From positions 1 through 64,000 of the forward strand of contig NMRB01002792.1 in assembly GCA_002633025.1 (NCBI GenBank): a DNA stretch of 64,000 nt. The letters are read 5' to 3'. Origin of the DNA: Notospermus geniculatus. Lineage: Eukaryota > Nemertea > Pilidiophora > Heteronemertea > Lineidae. The notes below the pieces were generated by a model, which saw only the letters and a list, made by a program, of their open reading frames with translations, made no database searches and was not told the origin of the DNA. Each line of letters opens with the position of its first letter. Within the stretch, counting starts at the first letter, position 1. Shown piece after piece: positions 10,557-22,000 of this stretch. Position numbers and translations under genes: made by a program.

Positions 10557-13159
10557 GTAAGTACCCGAAAACGGGTTGAAAATTTCGGGTATAGACCGTC
10601 AACATGAGATCCAGTTAACGGCGTTTAGCACTGACAGCCCCGGAGAACGTGCCAAAGGCGAAAACGATTTGTACAACTACGAGGGATGTCTAGGTCGATA
10701 ATGTGGCACTGTTACCATCTCGATCCCCGACTCAATCTGGGTTTACATGGTAGGCCTATACATATAATAAGCCTCAGGAACCTCATTACAAAACTATCAT
10801 GGTTGCACTCAGACGACATCGTATCATTCACAAAATGAAGGTATCATATCAAAGATCTTTTTCTCCAGTGAATGGCCAGTTTACACTGACGGGATTTCCT
10901 CATGCTGAGAAGGGAACCACTCATAAACTAACTTGTAAATACCCAGGAGCCACAGCCTATACTTGGACAAGTCCTAACGGTGTAATTCACAGTGTAGCGG
11001 AGGTTACCTTTACAGTTGACAGTGCAAAACACGACGGTTTATGGAAATGTGAAGCAACTGTTGGTGGGATTAAAAAGACCATATCAGAAAATCTTCTCGT
11101 GTACTGTAAGTAATATCATTGAGAAAAAGTCATNTTAAATCTATTGTTCTCGATGGTTTTACAATAGACTTAAGGTCGACCTTAACGTTAAGGAACGTTC
11201 TAAAATACGACCCTTAGGGCCGTATTCTAGAACCTACCTTAAGTGTAAGGTCTACCTTTAGCTATTGTTTGCAGGGCAGAATACAAAAGATTAAAGTGGA
11301 CCTTTGAGTTAAGGAGGCTTCTAGAATACGGGCCTTAGTATCATCTAATGTAAGACACATGTACGATACTTGATGATAAAAAATGATGATGATAAATACC
11401 ACTTAGGCGGAAATATTTATAAGGCGAGCTTAGGCCTATTTTATGAATTTTCGTTGCAAGTCATGTTTACCGAATCCACGAAAACTTTATTCAAACGCAC
11501 ACCGCCGTGTATTTGTTTTAGGTTCAGGCCTATACGTGACCAGTGCTTCCAACACTAGTCCTTCCATCGATGATCGACTTGAACTACTTTGTCAATTGAC
11601 AAATCCAACGGGTGGATTCATGGTAATTTGGAGCCAACGTCTCTTCAGTGAGTCAGGTGACACAGGGATTGCCTGGGCAGACAGCAGATGCAACGTCAAA
11701 CGTGGGTTGGACAACATAATATGGGCACCGGGAACAGACTGTCAAGTATCAAGAAAATCCAATAAACATTTCAATATTATCGTTAAGAAAGTGAGAGAAT
11801 CAACTGCTGGATACTGGAGATGTATAGATTTCGGAACCACTGGATGCTTTAGCAAAGCTGTGAGGATAGACATAGCAAGTAAGTACATGTAGGGGCTACA
11901 TGTGCGTTATTTTTTGAGCACTCATCACGCCATCTGTTCTTAGATTACTCAGGGAATATAATTATCAGTTATACTATACTCGTCTGTGCCCACAATAGCT
12001 ACCCGAGAGGCAAACGTACAGCTAATATTGTTATCACATCAAATTATAATGTATCATATATAATATTCAACTTATGTTAGTATTACAATACATTGTTTAT
12101 AATAGGCCTACACCAGTCAGTGGTTCATCTACAGAAAAAGATAATATTTTCATATTTTCATATCATGATTAAATGAGCAGCCAAGGAATAATGCTCACAA
12201 GATGCCGAACCTAGAGTTAGCATCCCATACCCAGCCCGCACCCAACGATTGATACTTTCAGATTAATTACATGTACAGTACATGTATAAGATTGCTTATT
12301 ATTGCTCACACCAAATTCAGGACCTCCGAAGGACCCACCAACCCTCACAGGTTTCAACAACCCCATCGTCGGCACCAACCACGTCTTGACTTGCAACGCT
12401 TGGCAGCCATTCGCACGGCCGATGATTTATACTTGGTATAAAGACGGACTAAAGATATCATCAGGGAATGCATCAACTTGGTCCCTGAAGCCGGTTGTCA
12501 GGGATGCAGCAGGAAAATACAGATGTGAAGTTGTTGACACGATAAAGAAAGTGAAGGTTCAGGCGGAAGATACACTCATAGTCTATTGTAAGTTTCTTTT
12601 TCTGACTTACATGTATCTTTCCAAACTGTTCGTCCACGGGGCGTCCGGACACGGAACTCTGATGGCAGTGTGCATCGGCTGGAATGGTTCCGTTGAACTA
12701 AGCGTTTTAGACAGAAGCTTATTTAGAACGGAGAAAGTTCAGCTTTCAACATAGAAAAATTGGCACTTAGATTAAAATGTTTTTTTCCTCAGGAATTCTG
12801 ATGGTTTTTCGTGATATAAATTTCACGTTTCGAATTATCGAAGTTAATCCTTTTCCATTATCTTTCAGACTCGGCTATTTGGAACCCCGCGGTCGAAAAG
12901 GATGCATTTAAGCGTATCCACATCCGCCGGAGTATCAGCCTCACTCTGGACATTTTAGTCGATCCTCCTCCAACATCAATCGACTGGTACTTCGATGGGA
13001 ACCCGACCTCGCCACTGAACGTTTTAACCAAAAAGCTGAGTGAGACTACATGGATTATGACAATAACGTCTGTGACGATGGACGACTATGGAAAGTATAC
13101 AGCTAAAGTTACAAATGCCGCCGGAAGCAGCTTCTTCCATTACGAGATCGCTAGGCCAT
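10487..13159 (+). CDS. Ig(4) receptor paralogue, copy 2, 5 exons seen
   Basis: The exons are 10487-10556, 10869-11105, 11522-11878, 12321-12587 and 12869-13159, all open, with consensus splice sites and phase 1 junctions as in copy 1. They encode a 23-residue signal peptide and four Ig domains (about 407 residues). No FN3, transmembrane or tail exon was found between 13160 and the window end. If the last donor is not used, translation adds Cys-Glu and stops at TAA 13165-13167, giving a 409-residue secreted protein. Alternatively it is a truncated gene, or it splices to exons outside the window. The upstream ATG at 10471 is out of frame and closes quickly, which supports the start at 10487. 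Confidence 0.7.
10869..11105 (+). CDS. Copy 2 exon 2, Ig domain 1
   Basis: 79 codons, three fewer than copy 1 in the loop after PNG. Cys-Trp-Cys core kept (LTCKYPG, YTWTS, DGLWKCEA). This is one of the more diverged exons between copies, with several non-synonymous changes. Confidence 0.88.
11215..11337. mobile_element. MITE in intron 2 of copy 2
   Basis: Inverted ends AGGGCCGTATTCTAGAA and TTCTAGAATACGGGCCT; non-coding. Absent from the matching intron in copy 1. Confidence 0.7.
11522..11878 (+). CDS. Copy 2 exon 3, Ig domain 2
   Basis: 119 codons, phase 1 to 1. Keeps LLCQLTN, IWSQR and STAGYWRCI, and extra Cys residues at SRCNV, TDCQV and TGCFS, so the extra-disulfide pattern of copy 1 is conserved. 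Confidence 0.88.
12321..12587 (+). CDS. Copy 2 exon 4, Ig domain 3
   Basis: 89 codons, nearly identical to copy 1 (about five amino-acid changes). Core LTCNAW, YTWYKDG, DAAGKYRCE. Confidence 0.9.
12869..13159 (+). CDS. Copy 2 exon 5, cysteine-less Ig domain 4
   Basis: 97 codons. Same fold marks and same missing cysteines as copy 1 exon 5. The donor GTGAGTAA puts an in-frame TAA just inside the intron, unlike copy 1, where read-through stays open. Confidence 0.85.
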
Positions 13160-13372
13160 GTGAGTAAAAAGAAATTTTGCGTAACGCCTTTCTTGTAGAC
13201 AACCAAGTATTCAATTACGTTTTCATTTAGATCTGGCGTTTGAAAAGCACTTGTTGGTATTAGGGCCTAGTGCACCAACAGCTCTTTCTCCCAATGATAC
13301 CACACATCCACAACCCATGGCCACAGAGTCCGTAATTGCCAGGATTCTGCGACTCCCTAAGTAGAGGCATTT

Positions 13373-13652
13373 AAGCTGTGTTCACACTGAAACCGACTTG
13401 AAAGCGTTTTCCGTAAAATGTTTTACGGAAAACGCTTTCGACCAAAACAGACTGTGCCACACTACAGTCACCAAAGCGTTTTCAAAACGGTTGTCGCGCC
13501 CGAATAACGTCGAGTCGTTTTGAAACCACTTCTGGAACCGTTTTCGTTAAAACGCTTTCAATCCGAAGAGGGCTCTAGTGTGGCACCCTAAACCGTTTTA
13601 ACATCTTAAAACGTTTTCAAACCGTTTTAAAAGCCCAGTGTGAACGCAGCTT
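13373..13652. mobile_element. MITE downstream of copy 2 exon 5
   Basis: Ends AAGCTGTGTTCACACTG and CAGTGTGAACGCAGCTT. The interior is a run of inverted AAAACGCTTT/AAAACGGTTT words, including a near-perfect 40-bp palindrome at about 13405-13445. Confidence 0.8.
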
Positions 13653-13830
13653 CAGACGTCATCGACGAAGTATCGTATTCGATGTTTAGCTTTATCGTGG
13701 GCAACATTCGAGGATTCGAATCATTCACAAAGCCTTCATAAATGTTTTAGTTGACTGCAGTTTCGTTGTCCGTTCGACTAAAGTTCGGTGAAATGATAGA
13801 GAATCATTTCTCTCAAAGATTCTAGAGAAA

Positions 13831-15232
13831 GTGGTATCCGCTCGGTTGTCAGAGCATCTTACCTCTTGGGATCTGTTAGACCCAATGCAATCCGCACAGT
13901 ACTGAGACTTCCCTGATGAAGCTTCACGATGACATCACTCGGGCATTAGACAGCGGTAAAGCGGCCTTTGTTGTAGCACTTGACCTTTTAGCTGCTTTTG
14001 ACACCGTCGATCACGGTATCCTCCTTCACCGGTTAGACCATGAGTTTGGTGTGCGAGGGACTGCACTAAAGTGGTTTCAATCCTATCTTTCAGGCCGAAC
14101 TCAGGAGGTTACCGTGAGAGACAGTGGGTCATATGAATAAAGAGTAGCAAATGCTTTTACATGAATTTTGCAATACAAATGCATCAGGCAATGCTGTACA
14201 AATCTGAAGTAAAAGCATTTGCTCGTCTTTATTCATATGACCCAATGTCTCAAGTCCCGCGACACTTCGTTTTGGTGTACCACATGGGTCTGTAATTGGG
14301 CCACAGTTGTTTATAATGTATACTACCCCAGTTGGCAGAATCGTACGATCGCATTTTATGCCATACCAATAATTGTACGCTGACGATAGTCAGCTTTACA
14401 TTGTGTTTGACCCCACAGACCCTGAGGTAGTTGCAGACATCATCTCAAGGCTGTCAGCATGTATCCGTGACATCAAGATCTGGATGGCTGAAAACAGGCT
14501 TAAACTCAATGATGAAAAAACAGAGTTTTTCATTGCCTGCTCTAGAAACCATCAGATTTTTTCTTCTCCATTCTATTTGCACTCAGTTTATTGTATTTCT
14601 CACACCGATGTAACTTGCTTATAAGGTGACAATAAACTATATTTGAATCTGAATTTGAATTTATGATCGCATTTGATGCCATACCAATTGTACGCTGACG
14701 ACAGTCAGCTTTACATTGTGTTTGACCCCACAGACCCTGATGTAGTTGCAGACATCATCCCAAGGTTGTCAGCATGGTCTGGATGGCTGAAAACAGGCTT
14801 AAACTCAAGGACGAAAAAACAGAAGCTCCTTGACCATCAGCCTTGAGATAGGTGATTCTTTGATTGATCCTAATGAGACCATTAAAGTCCTTGGAGTCAA
14901 ATTTGAGGCCCAAATGAAAATGAGTAAACATTTTAGTGAGGTATGCCGAGCTGAATATTTTCATTTATACAAGATCAGTTAAATTCGATATCTGCTCAAC
15001 AACTCAGCAACAGTGAGTGCCATACGACCACTTGTTATGGCAAGGATAGATTACTGTAATAGCCTTCTCGCCGGAGCATCTGATAGTCCATAAAAAGGCT
15101 CCGGTTGGTTCAAAATTCGGCCGCCCGTCTCGTTACGAGGACTCCCATGCGTTCGAACATTACATCAATATTGTTTATCAGCTCCACTGGCTGCCGGTCG
15201 GGGCCCGTGTTGAATATAAGGTTATGTAAATT
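13831..15232 (+). pseudogene. Decayed CR1/L2-type LINE reverse transcriptase
   Basis: Pieces of RT occur in order but in shifting frames: ARLSEHLTSWDLLDPMQSAQ near 13835, ALDLLAAFDTVDHGILLHRL near 13975, MYADDSQLYIVF near 14373 (catalytic YADD), MARIDYCNSLLAGAS near 15040 and QLHWLPVGARVEYKVM near 15180. These are the conserved blocks of CR1/L2-like non-LTR retrotransposons. The YADD block is present twice (14346-14460 and 14662-14776), separated by an A/T-rich tail, so two fragments may be juxtaposed. Not functional. Confidence 0.85.
14125..14244. mobile_element. Palindromic MITE inside the LINE
   Basis: Starts TGGGTCATATGAATAAAG and ends CTTTATTCATATGACCCA, 120 bp, interrupting the RT reading frame. 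A partial relative is at about 460-500. Confidence 0.85.
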
Positions 15233-17235
15233 GTGAAAAAAATAATTTTCGGCGAAAATTTGCCAAATTTTCATTTGACGTTGACCTTTAACAATGACCT
15301 TGACCATATTTGGATTCGCTGATAATCTGAAAAGCAAGATCATGTCTTCAAACATATGATTAGCCATTTCAGCGGTTAAAATATCACCATTAAGTCCTCA
15401 GAAAACGGCTATGACAGAGATACGCGATTTTCACCACTGGTTGCCATGGAAACCGCGATATTTCAAATTGCCCAATGATGCCAAAGTGGCATCAGATGAT
15501 TTTTGGTACAGGTGACCTTGAAGTTATAGAAAATGCAAAAAAATTGCGTCCGGACCCTATTGCAACCTTATATCCGAAAATCGGGTTTGAGGCAAACGGA
15601 CTATTCCCTTCGAGTTCTTTCGCAACATCGACAAGACACGTTATGCAAAGTCGTGTACGGGTCAACCCATTTCATTCATTTCATTGGCCATGATGGTCCT
15701 GCAGGCGGAGCCGATTGTAAAATGGGATGGCTTCTATTAATTAGCGTAACGTATTAAAGGTAACGTATAGGTAACTTATACATGTATATAGTCACCTGAT
15801 AGTTAATTCACCAATCATGGTTGGCGTAGGAAAGCTTCATGGACGTAACGTCCACAGGACCTGGTTATAAGTACACTTTAGTCTTTTACCTACTCCTATG
15901 TGTAGTCTATGAAGTGTGTGATAAAAGTTTCCAACTCCTGGAACGACTCCCGGTAGCTCAGTGGGTAGGGTACAGAGCCAGTCACCAGCGTGAATCAGAT
16001 CCATGGCTTCATGCCCCACATACAAAGGACTGACTTTTTCTCGACTATTTCAATGGGTGATCATTTTTCACTGATTTGAAAAATATTTTAAGGTCTGTCT
16101 CAGTGTTTGTCGCCTCATGTTCATGACATCGACTCACGTGTGTTGACCGTCGTTCGGCAGACTACATTTATAATCGCATCATGATCTCAGTAAAGACTAA
16201 AAAAATCGCAAATGGTTGGGCATAGTATCCTGAAGGATCTTGTAAAAGAATGTGTGGGTTTTGTGGTATTTATCTTTAGAACTAATAGTTTGACGCGACA
16301 TTTTTATTGTTTTCTCATACCGCCGAAAACTAATCCTCCACAACCTTCGACCCAGTCACTGCATGATCTTACTCCACAAAACGTCACTTCGTCAACCATT
16401 GTTAATTTTTTGTGTCCGAGCGAGGGTACAGTCGTTTGCAGTCTTCCCGTTGAAATTGAAAGAGGAAGCAATCTTCAGGAAAATGATATCCATTGAAAAC
16501 ATTATTTGTTGCCAACGACTACACAAGTATGAAAAGACGAAATTTATCCCTTGACGCGATTAATGGAAGGAAGCAAAATATACATGGATGAATCTTCAGG
16601 GATTTATTTTAATATACCTAGTAAGTTCTCGGTAATGTTGTAGCTGACATAAGTGGACGAACTCCAGCGTAAAGATTTACAGGCACGAAAAACTACTCTC
16701 TACAGGGTGGGCCAAAAAAGTGTCCATGCCTTTTTTGCTGGCGACAGGTTGTATGGTATTCACTTCTACTGCATCAAGAACGGGAACAATGGCAGTGAAA
16801 ATACCTGAGTGCACGGAGGTCAGAAGCGTGCTCTCTATTGTAAAATGTTACATAGTCGTAAGGCAACACTGCACATGTGAATCGGCAAGACATAAAATGG
16901 AAGATTGAATTGAATAGCCTGTCCATAAAATTCCATCGCCTATAACTGGTTCAATTTCAAATTTCAACATTAGATTTTGTTTTTCATGCACGCCCGAAAC
17001 TGTTTACGTCGTTACCATGGAAACCAACTGGTCACAAATTTCGAATGAAGACCGAAGATGACACTAGAGAACAATTACCGGAATGGACAAATTCAAATTT
17101 CACAATGGGCAATCCTGAAACCAACAAACCGTTGGTGTCACCTTGGATCTTCTTCTGTGCCCATTCTGACTCATTTTCCTGTCAAGGGTCACATATTTCG
17201 TATAAAAGAGTTGGAGCTTAGGCAGTACAATGTAG
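15233..17235. other. Repeat-rich gene-free stretch
   Basis: Contains TGACCTTGACC-type diverged repeat and a lone mariner-type end (TA then CAGGGTGGGCCAAAAAA) at 16701-16720. No supported exon. Confidence 0.5.
15948..16015 (+). repeat. tRNA-like remnant
   Basis: A box-A-like start (CGGTAGCTCAGTGGGTAGGG) is well formed but the box B is degenerate (GTGAATCAGATCC). Probably a SINE head, not a tRNA gene. Confidence 0.35.
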
Positions 17236-17475
17236 TTAACGAGCTACGGACCAACGCTCAATTTCCAAGATAGCCACCTGGTGGCCATATTTGAAGTCCG
17301 ATCGAACCGAAATTCACCACAGGCGTAGAGGGTAACTAGATACATCATCACACCTAATTTGAACAATCCAGGACAAAGAGCCACGAAACGTGCCACCCAA
17401 AGATGAAATTTTGAACTTTGACCTCTGTGATCTTGAAAATTACGTCAAATCAAAAACCCGGGTGATATGTCGTGT

Positions 17476-17857
17476 GGTGGTTCACTACACCACGCCGGGA
17501 GCGGCGTGGTGTAGTGGTTAGCGAGACGGACTTCTGATCAGAAGGTCCCGGGTTCGATTCCCAGTCCTGACCAAGAAAAAAAAACACGCTCGCTTGTGAC
17601 CTTGAGCAAGTCACTTTGCCTCACTTGCTTCACCCCACCCATGTGTAAAAGGGGCACCTGGCTGGTAGTGATGGTCTATGTGAATGTTAGTCCAAGAGCG
17701 CTAAATCGGCTGCCGGGACTGTAATACTCCCCGGGGAGTGGAGAAAGTTAATTGGAATGAACAGACCTATAGCTGGGGGTAATAATGTAAAGCGCATTGA
17801 GCAGGTCAACTGGAAATGCGCTATATAAGAACTAACATTATTATTATTATTATTATT
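17476..17857 (+). mobile_element. tRNA-headed SINE
   Basis: Has a tRNA-related head at 17501-17573 (box A TGGTGTAGTGGTTAGC, box B GGTTCGATTCCC), a body, and an (ATT)n 3' tail. The matching place in duplicate unit 2 is empty (about 21616), which fixes both ends. The first 25 bases are an inverted copy of the head, forming a hairpin. Confidence 0.88.
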
Positions 17858-18983
17858 ATCCTCATAAGATGTACCTGTGATAAAAATTTGGTGATGATCC
17901 GATCAACGGTTAAGGCGAAACTGCACTTTAAAGGTTTTCGGTTTATCCCCCCTGGTGGCCAAGCCAGGAATCAGATCGGACCAAAACTTGGTGCATAGGT
18001 CATCTGACCTAGGGGTATATATGTACCAAGTTTCAGATCAATACCTCCAGCGGTTACGAAACGTGCCCTGCTAACGGACGACGACAGACGCTGCGCCATT
18101 GTAAAGAGCTCACGGGTGAGCTAAAAATGAATTCGTCTTCCACAATATGGCAACGCGTTCCACGGCTATTTCGTTGTGTGTAACATTTTGCTGGGAACCT
18201 GGGACGTTATTCACGAAGCAATCGTAACTTTACGAGTACGCAAATCCTCAATTAGGGTAGACTGCACAATAGAGTTGTCCTCTGAACTGGACTGTTTCTG
18301 AGTTCAAACTGCTCAAGGTAAATCTGACTCTTCGCATTACGCGACTTGTAACTCTGGAACAGTCCCGTTTAGAGGACAACTCTATTAGGATGCCGCAAAT
18401 GAACAATAGTTTACCCCTCTCTGTAAATTTACGAATGCTTGCATTCAGCGATTGCATGACAAGCATGAGGTCAGGAGCGGTTGTGGTTCAAGGGAACTGC
18501 TTCCATTGTGAATGGACCATAAAGTCTTGTTATAGCCCTGTCAACTGCATTTTTTGAATAACCTGGTCACCTTGGATTTTAAGGCCTTTCAAGGACACTT
18601 TTTGGCCACTCTGTAGGAGATCGAGAAACCAAACCCACTGGAGGGCATCGGGAGGAGGAAGCATAAAGGCCTGAACCCACTGCAGACGAGTTTACGTCCT
18701 GCACCCGTGCGTCTGCGATACAAGCTTTGTTATTTTCCAACGTGCTACCCCCGAAAAATTTGGGCAAGGCGTTAAACTCGGAATCAGGTCCTTTAGATTC
18801 TATGACAACGGCCGATTTTGCAGCGTCCACCGCAAGCAAGCAGCGATCGACCGATCGAGGATCCTTACCTGACCGGTCGTGTGTGAGAAACATTGATCAA
18901 CATTAGAATTATCTACGACACAAGTTCAAAGAATTCGCAAGTCGGGCTGAAGTCATCGTCCACGTTTGCCACCTGGATCTTTT

Positions 18984-19097
18984 TTAAACCTTGATGATCA
19001 CTTTGCCGAGGTTCTGTTCACCTGAAAATATGCTGAGGAAGGCATCCAACACGTTCTCGAAGCCGTCGACAACTCGTTCACGGAACTTTACTTTCCC
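18984..19097 (-). CDS. PTGR1: PTGR1-like terminal exon, copy 1
   Basis: Acceptor TTTCTAG, then 37 codons beginning GKVKFRERVVDGFENV and ending LGKVIIKV before TAA. Matches the C-terminal block of the family. Identical in protein to 22761-22874. Confidence 0.9.
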   Translation of the reverse strand, partial: GKVKFRERVVDGFENVLDAFLSIFSGEQNLGKVIIKV

Positions 19098-22000
19098 CTA
19101 GAAAGAGGGAAACATGTGTTATTTTGAGAGTAGAAACAACAATACAGGTTTGCCCAAAAACCAAACAAGCATTATCCTTCCCCACACCCTCAGTGCAAAA
19201 CCATTGGTACGAATGGATAGAGAATATTTCTAATGAAAAAGATACCTCCATTCGGCCCAGTAAAAGCTGCAGAGCAACTATTATGAAGCAAAGTCAGACG
19301 TCCTTAAATAATAACTTACTGGTGTAGGCGTACATGTACCGGGGAAAAAAAATCCTAGAGACCGATATAAGTCCGGGGCACAACAATCTGCTAATTGTAT
19401 ATTCGAATGGTTATGGTCTCCATTGCCGTTTATCCTAATCCTTTGTTGAACAATAAAACCGGACTAAGATTCCAGGGGCTATCATCGCTGCCACACTGGC
19501 GAACTGCAAATACAGCATGACAGCATGATTGGGTCCTCGACTTTGATTTACCTGACAAAATACGGTCTGGAGCTCTCAGCAGTGGACAGAATCGGGATAT
19601 CTTGCTTTCTTCTAGAAAGATTCTCCTCTCCGATTGCTTTCAACAGTTTCGGGTTCCAGTAGTGGAAGTATGCTTGTATTTTTCTGGAGGGAGGGGGGGG
19701 GGGTTACCTTATAAGTCCTTATAAGGTAATCGCAAGGGAACGCAACCCCTTCTCAAGCCAAAATCGCAACAGTGGATTACCCGCTTAAGGGCGATGTCTC
19801 GGGCTTTGTTCCGATAAATCTAATTCTCCCTATATGCTTGTTCAACTGGAAGCACTAAATATAACATTTCATCGGCTTCAAGATGCAGCGAGTACTTAGT
19901 TAACTGGAGGAGGAAGGCATTATAATATGCATTTTAGCTCACCCGCGTGAGCTATACTAGTAGTCGTCATGCGGTGTCCGTCGTCGTCGGCGTCCGTCGT
20001 CGGCGTCCGTTAGCAGGGCACGTTTCGTAACCGCTGGAGGTATTGATCTGAAACTTGGTACATATATACCCCTAGGTCAGTTGACCTATGACACCAAGTT
20101 TTGGTCCGATTCGATTCTTGGCTTGGCCTCCAGGTGGCCAAAACAAAAAAACACAAAAAGTGCAATAACTCCTGAACTAATGACTGGATCATCTCCAAAT
20201 TTTTATCATAAGTGTACCTAATTAGGATACATAACATATATAACACGTTTTTGATTTGACCTACTTTTCAAGGTCATATCTTGCATAAACGTGTATTAGA
20301 GTGGTACCTTCATAAATATCGAGTTTCGGCCCGATCGGACATCCAATATGGCCACCAGGACGGTGGCGTAACCTGAAAATCATCCAAGTGCTATAACTCA
20401 GGAACGGCTTGACCCAGAGTGCTCAAACTTGATATTTACCTCCCACTAGATGACCTTTACAAGCACTTCAAATTTCGGCGTGATTAAGCTTCCAGTATGG
20501 CCGCCAGGTGGCGTAACCCGAAAATCATCAAATGTGCTATAACTCAGGAACGACTTGCCCCAGAGCGCTCAAATGTGCTTTGTGGCTCCCTCTAGATGAC
20601 CTTTATGTGCATGTGAAGTTTTGGCCCGATCCGACATCCAATATGGCCACCAGGTGGCATAACCCAAAAGTCATTGAAGTCCTGCAACTTGGGAATGACT
20701 TGATCCAGATTGCTCATAACTGACATGCACCTCTCTCTGTCATTTCACTATTATGTCAAAACGGGTGAGCACATGGTCCATGGACCATTTCATTGTTTGT
20801 TGTTGTCGGCCTGCTAAGTGGGCGCTACTGACTCCCAATGCTTTGCAATGTGTCATGTGCCAGTGATTTTGGTTAAGGACTACACAAAAGTACCCTGGCA
20901 TTGTTTGTGCAAAATTACTTTCTCTCTGGCCTTCATTTAGTGATCTGAAGTCAACCTCACTAAATGCAAACTTGGTGTCTGAGGTCATCTGACCTAGGGG
21001 CACATATGTGTGAAGTTTGAAGTCAATAGCTCCAGTGGTTCACCATCAGTTTCCAAACAGGATGTATGTACTGTAGTTCATTAAATAGTCACTAGGTGGC
21101 TACATTTGAAATGGACAAAAAGTGCAATAACTAACTTATTATTCGATGGATCATCACCAAATTTGTATCATAGTTATATCTAATGCAGATACATGATATA
21201 TTATACGGGTTTTCAAGTTGAACAACGTTTATCGGTCACACAGGTCAAAGTTCCATTTTCCAAAATGGCTACCTGGCAGCGGTCTGTGAAGTTGATCACG
21301 CTGAAATTTGCTGTACATATGAAGGCTACAAAGACACATACTTGTTCAAGTTCAGAACATTGCAGTTCCAGTAGTTAACGAGCTACGGACCAACGCTCAA
21401 TTTCCAAGATAGCCACCTGGTGGCCATATTTGAAGTCCGATCGAACCGAAATCCACCACAGGCGTAGAGGGTAACTAGATACATCATCACACCTAATTTG
21501 AACAATCCAGGACAAAGAGCTACGAAACGTGCCACCCAACGATGAAATTTTGAACTTTGACCTCTGTGACCTTGAAAATTACGTCAAATCAAAAACCCGG
21601 GTGATATGTCGTGTATCCTCATAAGATGTACCTGTGATAAAAATTTGGTGATGATCCGATCAACGGTTAAGGCGAAACTGCACTTTAAAGGTTTTCGGTT
21701 TATCCCCCTGGTGGCCAAGCCAGGAATCAGATCGGACCAAAACTTGGTGTCATAGGTCATCTGACCTAGGGGTATATATGTACTAAGTTTCAGATCAATA
21801 GCTCCAGCGGTTACGAAACGTGCCCTGCTAACGGACGACGACAGACGCTGCGCCATTGTAAAGAGCTCACGGGTGAGCTAAAAATGAATTCGTCTTCCAC
21901 AATACTATGATATGGTTGCTATGGCAACGCGTTCCACGGCTATTTCGTTGTGTGTAACATTTTGCTGGGAACCTGGGACGTTATTCACGAAGCAATCGTA

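Larger units (their letters stand above)
8045..13800 (+). repeat. Tandem segmental duplication, Ig unit 2
   Basis: Second copy of 594-5110. It is longer because it has taken up at least four elements that are absent at the matching place in unit 1 (8120-8428, 9651-10170, 11215-11337, 13373-13652). Homology stops close to the FN3-containing part. Confidence 0.9.
17236..20963. repeat. Tandem segmental duplication, PTGR1 3' unit 1
   Basis: Matches 21374-24140 at near identity, beginning at GTTAACGAGCTACGGACC in both. It carries the PTGR1 terminal exon, a SINE (17476-17857) and a 96-bp stretch (about 20783-20878) that unit 2 lacks. Confidence 0.9.

Noticed and set aside
17501-17573. Genuine tRNA gene
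   Set aside because: Boxes A and B are good, but position 37 is a pyrimidine, acceptor pairing is poor, and it is followed by a SINE body and (ATT)n tail.
19545-19665. Minus-strand frame AYFHYWNPKLLKAIGE bracketed by AG and GT
   Set aside because: Considered as the missing PTGR1 penultimate exon, but its end phase (2) does not fit the phase-0 terminal exon and its sequence does not match the family.
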